Source: Spirochaetaceae bacterium (GTDB taxonomy: Bacteria; Spirochaetota; Spirochaetia; DSM-27196; SKKC01). Taken from it: a stretch of 10,688 nucleotides of DNA. Each line of letters starts with the position of its first letter. Positions within the stretch are counted from its first letter, which is position 1. Below the pieces are notes generated by a model. The model did no database searches and was not told the DNA's origin. It was given only the letters and a program-made list of their open reading frames with translations. Where the stretch lies: contig PWGF01000282.1 in assembly GCA_003554375.1 (NCBI GenBank), positions 1-10,688 on the forward strand, written 5' to 3'. Shown here in pieces: positions 5,834-10,688 of the stretch. A program made the translations under genes and the position numbers.

Positions 5834-6492
5834 TGTTCGCCTCCCTTCCCCGCCGACCGGTTTGCGCCGCCGGCCTCAGCTCGGTCCGCCTCATGGCGCC
5901 GGCGCCCGCTTGCCTCCCCGGGCGCCCTACGCCCCGCAACACGCGGTGCGGGCGACTCTCCCGACGAGCCCGTCTCGCTCGGTCCCTGCGGTCCCGCCTC
6001 GGGCGGGCCGCCCACCCCGGTCTCGCTCGGTCCGTCCGGTCCTGCCTCGGGCAGCCCGGAGCAGTTAGCCTGGGGGCCGGGTCGCCCCGCCCGACGCGAG
6101 CCGGATCGATCGTGCGACCCGCCTGCCAGAGCCTGCTGGAGCCGCCCTACCACCGTAAGTACCAGGACCGTACTCACCACAACGGCGATCGATATAGGAA
6201 GCCAGTATTCGGCAATGAGACCGGCGTGGACCATCAACCCAACACCCGGAGGGACAAAGAAGAACGCGAGGTTGTCGAGTAGCACATCTACTGCCGCCTT
6301 CACCTGCTCCACTTTGACAAGGCGAGTCGATAGCGCGATGGTAATGAGGATCATGCCGATCACATTGCCGGGTATCCCGACGCCGAGAGCTGACACGAGC
6401 TCGCCGAGAAGAAGGAAGAGAAGCAGGATCGCCAGTCCGCCAAACATGCTGACGGCACTCTTGCGCCGGAGCTCCCGTTCCGTCAAGCGCAC
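5830..6492 (-). CDS. lrgA: LrgA/CidA family membrane protein with a long repetitive C-terminal tail
   Basis: With the GTG at 6492 the protein has 220 residues. Residues about 16-120 are a typical LrgA/CidA domain with four hydrophobic segments and the blocks GVGIPGNVIGMILI, VKVEQVKAAVDVLLDNLAFFFVPPGVGLM and GRLQQAL. It is the partner of LrgB, whose start overlaps its stop. The last roughly 97 residues are unusual: a Gly/Pro/Ser/Glu-rich tail with a duplicated 16-residue unit (PEAGPxGPSETG..), then a basic stretch. LrgA proteins normally stop shortly after the fourth helix. The start is uncertain: the frame is open to 6663, but DNA upstream of 6492 overlaps the divergent HD gene. ATG at 6447, at the beginning of the first helix, is an alternative. 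Codon use between 6492 and 6447 looks coding, which favours the longer form. Confidence 0.85.
   Translation of the reverse strand: MRLTERELRRKSAVSMFGGLAILLLFLLLGELVSALGVGIPGNVIGMILITIALSTRLVKVEQVKAAVDVLLDNLAFFFVPPGVGLMVHAGLIAEYWLPISIAVVVSTVLVLTVVGRLQQALAGGSHDRSGSRRAGRPGPQANCSGLPEAGPDGPSETGVGGPPEAGPQGPSETGSSGESPAPRVAGRRAPGEASGRRRHEADRAEAGGANRSAGKGGEQ
5956..6051 (-). repeat. Two 48-bp direct repeats inside lrgA
   Basis: Two in-frame 48-bp units (5956-6003 and 6004-6051) encode PEAGPDGPSETGVGGP and PEAGPQGPSETGSSGE in the cytoplasm-proximal tail of LrgA. About two thirds of each unit is nearly identical in DNA, including GTCTCGCTCGGTCC in plus-strand reading; the remainder has diverged. This pattern fits a local duplication that could expand or contract without breaking the frame. 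Confidence 0.75.
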
Positions 6493-6556
6493 GTATCGGG
6501 AACCCGCATCCGGAAGAATGCCTGCCTCCGGAAGCGCGGAAGTAAGGAGGACGATC

Positions 6557-7267
6557 GTGACAGATCGCGAGACGCCGGATCGCAAAGCGACAGAGCGCGA
6601 ACCCACGGGTCGCGAAGCGGAAGATGACGAAGTGACCCGGCTCCTCGAAGCGCTCGCAGCCAAGGAGCAACCCCGAACGGGCTGGCTTCTGCGTGGAGTT
6701 CGGCAACCGGAGTCCGTAGCCGACCACAGCTGGGGGACCGCTTACCTCTGCGCAATCCATGCCGGCCCGGCCGGAGTCGACTCCGGCCGGGCGGTCGCTA
6801 TGGCGGTCATCCACGATCTGGCGGAAGCCGTCACGGGGGATATTCCGAACCGAGGCGCTTCCCCGGAGCACGAGACAGCGCACGATACGACCGACAGCGG
6901 GCAAGACGCGGGCGGACACGGTACCGGTGACGCACTCGCGGAGCACGGGTCAAAAGCCCAGGCCGAGCGAGCGGCCCTGTCGGAACTCGTGGGGGAGCTC
7001 CCTGGGAAGGCCGAGGTGGAAGGTCTCTGGGAGGAGTACGCCGCAGGCGCCACCCCGACCGCCCGGTTCGTGCGGGACATGAACCTCATCGACATGTGTC
7101 TCCAAGCCTACCGGTATGCGCAAGCCGAACGTGCCAACCCCTCGGATCTGTGGGAGTTTTTCGAGTCGACGGCGCCGCGCATCGCTACGCCGTTTGCCCG
7201 TTCGCTGTACAACCGCCTCCGGGCGCGTTACCGTGACGCGTATGGCCCGCGTGGGGAGGGAGCGTAG
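6557..7267 (+). CDS. HD-domain phosphohydrolase, HDDC2/YfbR-like nucleotidase family
   Basis: This 236-residue protein belongs to the HD phosphohydrolase family typified by E. coli YfbR (5'-deoxynucleotidase) and human HDDC2. Visible motifs are RTGWLLRGVRQPESVADHS with metal ligand H57, VIHDLAEAVTGDI with H86-D87, and LWEEYAAGATPTARFVRDMNLIDMCLQAY. In the last block the expected DxD-type metal aspartate is N176. The N-terminal 25 residues are charged and repetitive, and a loop at about 96-135 carries an insertion rich in His, Asp, Gly and Thr. The GTG start is set by AAGGAGG at 6544-6550, six bases upstream; the same frame is open further upstream but has no comparable ribosome site and runs over lrgA. 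It is transcribed divergently from lrgA with only 64 bp between starts, where no convincing promoter is visible. Substrate is not known. Confidence 0.87.
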   Translation: MTDRETPDRKATEREPTGREAEDDEVTRLLEALAAKEQPRTGWLLRGVRQPESVADHSWGTAYLCAIHAGPAGVDSGRAVAMAVIHDLAEAVTGDIPNRGASPEHETAHDTTDSGQDAGGHGTGDALAEHGSKAQAERAALSELVGELPGKAEVEGLWEEYAAGATPTARFVRDMNLIDMCLQAYRYAQAERANPSDLWEFFESTAPRIATPFARSLYNRLRARYRDAYGPRGEGA

Positions 7268-7329
7268 TGCTCCTCGCTAATTCGCACCTCCGGTATCGAT
7301 ATTTCTTGTCCAGGACTGAACACTCGCGG

Positions 7330-7358
7330 TTGACCAATGTCCCGCTGCCGTCTACGGT
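7330..7358 (+). promoter_or_regulatory. Possible promoter for the carboxylase gene
   Basis: TTGACC (7330-7335), a 17-base spacer and TACGGT (7353-7358) lie in the 145-bp gap before the carboxylase GTG. The -35 is good, but the -10 keeps only the key TA and final T. It would place the start near 7365, exactly at a perfect hairpin. The gap also suggests that the carboxylase may be transcribed separately from the HD gene. Confidence 0.35.
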
Positions 7359-7365
7359 GGCCTTC

Positions 7366-7382
7366 GTCGGCCGCCGGCCGAC
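7366..7382 (+). promoter_or_regulatory. Perfect 7-bp hairpin in the carboxylase leader
   Basis: GTCGGCC (7366-7372), loop GCC, GGCCGAC (7376-7382) is a perfect inverted repeat. An outer GGTG/CACC pairing (7356-7359 with 7383-7386) can extend it across a bulge. No T-run follows, so it is not a classical terminator. It sits about 20 bases before the ribosome binding site and overlaps the predicted transcription start, so it could be an operator or a leader hairpin. GC-rich DNA makes chance palindromes more likely. Confidence 0.4.
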
Positions 7383-7412
7383 CACCAGCGTACAGGACAG
7401 AAGGAGGACTTC

Positions 7413-10400
7413 GTGAGCACAACTCCGACTCTGACACCGAACTCTACAATCGGGATCATCAACCGCGGCGAGGCTGCCGTACGGTTCATTCGCGCGGTGC
7501 GCGAGTACAACGCGCTTCACGGTACCGAGCTCACCACGGCGGCCTTTTTCATCGATGCTGAGAGCGAGGCACTTTTCACCAAGGAGGCGGATCTTGCCTA
7601 TCCCATCTCCGGTCTGCCGCCGGTGGAGACCACGGCTGTCACTCCGTACCTGAACAAAGAGCTGATGCTCAATGCCCTCCTTTCTACCGGGTGCGACGGC
7701 GTCTGGGCCGGCTGGGGCTTCGTGAGCGAAGATGCCGAATTCGTGAAGATGGTAGAAGAAGCCGGCCTCACCTTCCTTGGGCCCGGATCGGAAGCGATGG
7801 CCCTGCTCGGAGACAAGATCGCCGCCAAGGACCTGGCGGAACGGACCGATGTTCCCATCCTTCCGTGGAGCAAGGGCCCGGTGCGGACGGTACACGAGGC
7901 CGAGGAGATGGCGGAGACCATCGGCTATCCGTGCATTCTCAAAGCGGCCCACGCCGGTGGTGGGCGCGGCATCCGCTTCGTCATGAGCCCGGAGCAGCTC
8001 AGCTCCCAGTTTGCGAGCGCCAGGGATGAAACGCTCCGAATTACCGGAGACGACATTCTCTTCATGGAGCGCCTCGTCCAGACGGGGAGGCACTTGGAGG
8101 TCCAGGTCCTCGCGGACCGTCACGGGACGGTTACCACCTATGGTGTCAGAGACTGCTCGGCACAGCGCAAGAATCAGAAGATCATCGAAGAGACGCCGCC
8201 GCCGGACTTGGACACGACGACCGTGGAGCGTATCGAAGCGGCGGCCGCTCGCCTTGCGAAGGGAGCCGGCTATCAGAGCGCCGGGACCGTCGAGTTTCTC
8301 TACGATCTGGATCGAAACGAATTCTACTTCATGGAGGTGAACACTCGCCTTCAGGTGGAGCACCCAATTACGGAGCAGCTCTACGGAATCGATCTGGTCA
8401 AGGGCCAAATCGCAGTCGCGTTCGGTGAGGCAATTCCAAACCATCGCCCCGACGGGCGCGGATCGGTCATCGAAGCGCGTCTCAATGCGGAGGATCCGGA
8501 TCGAGATTTCACTCCCGCCCCTGGGTATGTCTCGCATTTCAAGATTCCTGCCGGGCCCGGAATCCGCGTCGACAGCGGCATCGAGCAAGGCAGCAGCATC
8601 CCTGCCGAGTTCGACTCCATGGTGGCAAAGATCATCGCGCAGGGGCCGACCCGGCACGAGACTCTAGCGCGGCTGGAGCGAGCGCTCCGGGAGCTGCGAA
8701 TCAAGATCGAGGGGGGAACGACCAATCGCTCGTTCCTTCTCAATTTGCTCCGCCAACCGGAGGTTCGCTCGGGGGCAGTCTCCACCCGCTTCGTGGAGCA
8801 TATGCTCGCCGAGCGCGGGAAGAAGACGCGTGGACCGGACGGCCCAATCGCGCTCCTTGCCGCGGCGGTAGAAGCGTATCTGGAACGCACGCAAGCCGAG
8901 TTCGCCAACTTCGACCAACAGTTCGCCACGGCGGGAAGTCCCCGAGAGCTATCCCCGGCACACGGGCATGTCGTGAATCTCAACTACGACGGACACGGCT
9001 ACGAGCTACACGTGCGGGCCGTCGGCGAGAACACCTACCATGTAGACGTCGACGGAATCACCAAGAGCTTTCGCTACCTCCGGCGCGATCAGGAAGCGCT
9101 CCTTATCACTCCCGAACGGCGATACAACATACAGACCGTCGCACGGGGTGACACCGTACAGTGTGAGGTGGACGGGCACCCGTATCTCCTGGAGATCGAG
9201 GGCTCAGGTGAGGTCAAGGCTCCCTCACCCTCGCTGGTCCTGTCAGTGGCGGTTTCACCAGGAGACCGCGTCTCCAAAGGGGACGTGATCGTCACCTTAG
9301 AAGCTATGAAGATGGAGATGCTCGTCGAGGCGCCTGAGGACGGGGTGATCTCCGAAATATCCGTCAAGAACGGCGAGCAGGTCGGCGCCGGACAAGCGCT
9401 CCTGAAACTGGAAGCGGCAGGGGACGGCTCGGCCACCGCAGAGCCCGATACCCCGCGCCTCGAGTTCACAACCGGCCTGGAGCCCTCGGAGGATGAGACC
9501 ACCAGGCGAGAGCTTCTGGCCACCTTCCTCGGCCACGACCACCCGGCCGACATTCGCGCACGCGCATCCCGTCTCTGGAGCAACGGCAAGATCGAGCGCT
9601 CCAAGCTGGCCGCTACCATCTTGGACGCCATGGAGGCCTACGCCGCCATAGAGCAGCTCTTCTCGAGCACGCGTCTGGAAGCGGAGGGATTCGCGCGCCC
9701 AGCCAGCTACGCAGAGCTTCTGGTCCACTACTTCCGCCGGAGCGTGGACCGGGAGAAAGGTCTACCGGAAGAGTTCCTCACTGCCGTGAACCGCGCAATG
9801 CGCTGGTACGCCGGAGACGAGTTCGGAGGCGCGGATCGCGAGCGCAGCTCGCTCTTTCGGATATATCGCAGCCGGGCCACGCGGCAGCTCAAGCAGGAGC
9901 TCCTCCGCGAGGCCATCTTTGTCCTCGAGGAGCTCCCGATCAACGGCAGCCAGTCGGAGCGGCTTGCAAACCTCCTCGACGAGATCGCGGTGCTCAGCGG
10001 ATTCCAGTTCTTGCAGCTTGCCGATGTCGCGATCCACGCTCGATACCGCCTCGTCGACCGCACCTACCTGGAGGAGCTGCGAGCGGAGAAGCGCGAGCAG
10101 ATCGGCCGCGCAATCGATCTGGTGCTCCAAGCGGGGAACCGCCCAGGCGACATCGAATCGATCATGGGACGGATCGTGAACAGCGGCCACAACGTCAATG
10201 CGGATCTGGTTTCCATCATGACCGCCCGCTCCACCGAGTCCGATGAGCGAAGACGCGTCGCCGCGGCCATGCTTTGCCGCCGGTTCAACCGTGACCGAGA
10301 TATCCTCTCGGCGGAAGTACTCCATGCCGGCTCCCCGCCCGAAGGGGTGCCCGCAGTGGCGACGGTAACGGCTCGTGACCCGGAAGGGCTTCACTTTCAC

Positions 10401-10688
10401 GTCATGGCAGTAACGGCGCGGGACTGGGAGCCGGCGCTTGCCGCCATCTCCTCGGCCGTGGAGAACGTGGAGCTTTCCCCCCAAGCCGGCTCCGAGCTTC
10501 CCACCGTGGAAGCGCTTGTCATCGTGGATGACGGCGATAGGGCCGGTGCATTCCCCCGCGAGGTTTTCGAGCAGATCGAGGAAGCAACGCCTCCTCCGGT
10601 GAGCCTGCTCTCGGTTGGAGTCCTGGATGCCGGAGGCGGCACTACATACCGGAGCTTCCGCCCTCGCGCAGGCAGGCTGGTGCCGGAC
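7413..10688 (+). CDS. Multidomain biotin-dependent acyl-CoA carboxylase, N-terminal 1092 residues (open at the window end)
   Basis: This large fused carboxylase carboxylates biotin with ATP and bicarbonate, then transfers the CO2 to an acyl-CoA (acetyl-CoA to malonyl-CoA, or a similar substrate). Residues 12-460 are a complete biotin carboxylase: INRGEAAVRFIRA, WAGWGFVSED (98-107), LGDKI, the ATP-grasp loop AHAGGGRGIRF (179-189), RDCSAQRKNQK (246-256), and MEVNTRLQVEHPITE (307-321). The WAGWG...SE and LPWS blocks are those of eukaryotic-type ACC. A linker follows, then the biotin carrier at about 600-667 with EAMKM; K633 should carry biotin. Residues 690-1092 form a mainly helical central region (EAYAAIEQLFSS at 740-751) like the region between carrier and transferase in eukaryotic ACC. 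No carboxyltransferase is seen before the window ends. The GTG start has AAGGAGG 5 bases upstream. Substrate is not proven. Confidence 0.93.
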   Translation, partial: MSTTPTLTPNSTIGIINRGEAAVRFIRAVREYNALHGTELTTAAFFIDAESEALFTKEADLAYPISGLPPVETTAVTPYLNKELMLNALLSTGCDGVWAGWGFVSEDAEFVKMVEEAGLTFLGPGSEAMALLGDKIAAKDLAERTDVPILPWSKGPVRTVHEAEEMAETIGYPCILKAAHAGGGRGIRFVMSPEQLSSQFASARDETLRITGDDILFMERLVQTGRHLEVQVLADRHGTVTTYGVRDCSAQRKNQKIIEETPPPDLDTTTVERIEAAAARLAKGAGYQSAGTVEFLYDLDRNEFYFMEVNTRLQVEHPITEQLYGIDLVKGQIAVAFGEAIPNHRPDGRGSVIEARLNAEDPDRDFTPAPGYVSHFKIPAGPGIRVDSGIEQGSSIPAEFDSMVAKIIAQGPTRHETLARLERALRELRIKIEGGTTNRSFLLNLLRQPEVRSGAVSTRFVEHMLAERGKKTRGPDGPIALLAAAVEAYLERTQAEFANFDQQFATAGSPRELSPAHGHVVNLNYDGHGYELHVRAVGENTYHVDVDGITKSFRYLRRDQEALLITPERRYNIQTVARGDTVQCEVDGHPYLLEIEGSGEVKAPSPSLVLSVAVSPGDRVSKGDVIVTLEAMKMEMLVEAPEDGVISEISVKNGEQVGAGQALLKLEAAGDGSATAEPDTPRLEFTTGLEPSEDETTRRELLATFLGHDHPADIRARASRLWSNGKIERSKLAATILDAMEAYAAIEQLFSSTRLEAEGFARPASYAELLVHYFRRSVDREKGLPEEFLTAVNRAMRWYAGDEFGGADRERSSLFRIYRSRATRQLKQELLREAIFVLEELPINGSQSERLANLLDEIAVLSGFQFLQLADVAIHARYRLVDRTYLEELRAEKREQIGRAIDLVLQAGNRPGDIESIMGRIVNSGHNVNADLVSIMTARSTESDERRRVAAAMLCRRFNRDRDILSAEVLHAGSPPEGVPAVATVTARDPEGLHFHVMAVTARDWEPALAAISSAVENVELSPQAGSELPTVEALVIVDDGDRAGAFPREVFEQIEEATPPPVSLLSVGVLDAGGGTTYRSFRPRAGRLVPD

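Noticed and set aside
6484..6510. Eight-codon leader peptide (MRVPDTCA) before lrgA on the minus strand
   Set aside because: Its ribosome site is badly spaced (about 15 bases) and the frame is too short to tell from chance.
6215..6556. Upstream extension of the HD protein frame
   Set aside because: It overlaps the lrgA coding region on the other strand; the GTG at 6557 has AAGGAGG at ideal spacing and gives a normal family length.
6493..6663. Upstream extension of the lrgA frame (57 more residues)
   Set aside because: It is Ser/Arg-rich, overlaps the N-terminal coding part of the divergent HD gene, which has a strong ribosome binding site, and precedes the LrgA domain without adding any family feature.
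7185..8657. Open frame of 490 codons on the minus strand, antisense to the biotin carboxylase
   Set aside because: The plus strand carries a complete biotin carboxylase domain here; the antisense frame has no recognisable motif.

Overview
The window is about 10.7 kb of GC-rich bacterial DNA, densely coded, with short gaps, overlapping stop/start codons (ATGA, GTGA) and clear GGAGG-type ribosome binding sites. The gene set is an Rnf electron-transport complex, LrgA/LrgB, and a very large fused acyl-CoA carboxylase with a eukaryote-like biotin carboxylase domain. This suggests an anaerobic or facultative bacterium, possibly a GC-rich spirochaete. That assignment is an inference from gene content only, and no rRNA or marker gene is present to settle it.

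Region 1 (1-2471, minus strand) is the start of an rnfCDG... operon: rnfC, rnfD, and the first 12 codons of rnfG, each overlapping the next. A good sigma-70-like promoter (TTGACG, 17 bp, TATTAT) lies about 100 bp upstream of rnfC, with short inverted repeats just downstream. The RnfC is unusual: one 4Fe-4S motif has Trp in place of its third Cys, and the glycine-rich FMN/NADH loop cannot be recognised.

Region 2 (2472-2904) is a 433-bp gap. It holds the rnf promoter(s), a run of eight C, and a block of four imperfect 19-bp tandem repeats that can form small hairpins.

Region 3 (2905-6492, minus strand) is an apparent operon in the order lrgA, lrgB, a GNAT-membrane fusion, and a membrane-anchored glycerophosphodiester phosphodiesterase (GDPD). 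The fusion is the most interesting item. Its C-terminal half looks like a site-2 protease (M50) membrane core whose HExxH zinc site has become R-H-L-A-Q, so it reads as an inactive S2P joined to an acetyltransferase. The GDPD also lacks two normally conserved catalytic-region residues (HR is HA, PENT is PPNT).

Region 4 (6557-10688, plus strand) starts divergently with an HD-domain nucleotidase-like protein of the HDDC2/YfbR type. After a 145-bp gap with a possible promoter and a perfect hairpin comes the 5' part (1092 codons, open at the window edge) of a multidomain biotin-dependent carboxylase: biotin carboxylase, linker, biotin carrier with EAMKM, then a long central region. The carboxyltransferase part should lie beyond the window.

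Taken together, the window combines membrane energy conservation (Rnf), envelope or lipid functions (LrgAB, GDPD, pseudo-protease fusion) and malonyl-CoA or other acyl-CoA carboxylation for lipid synthesis.
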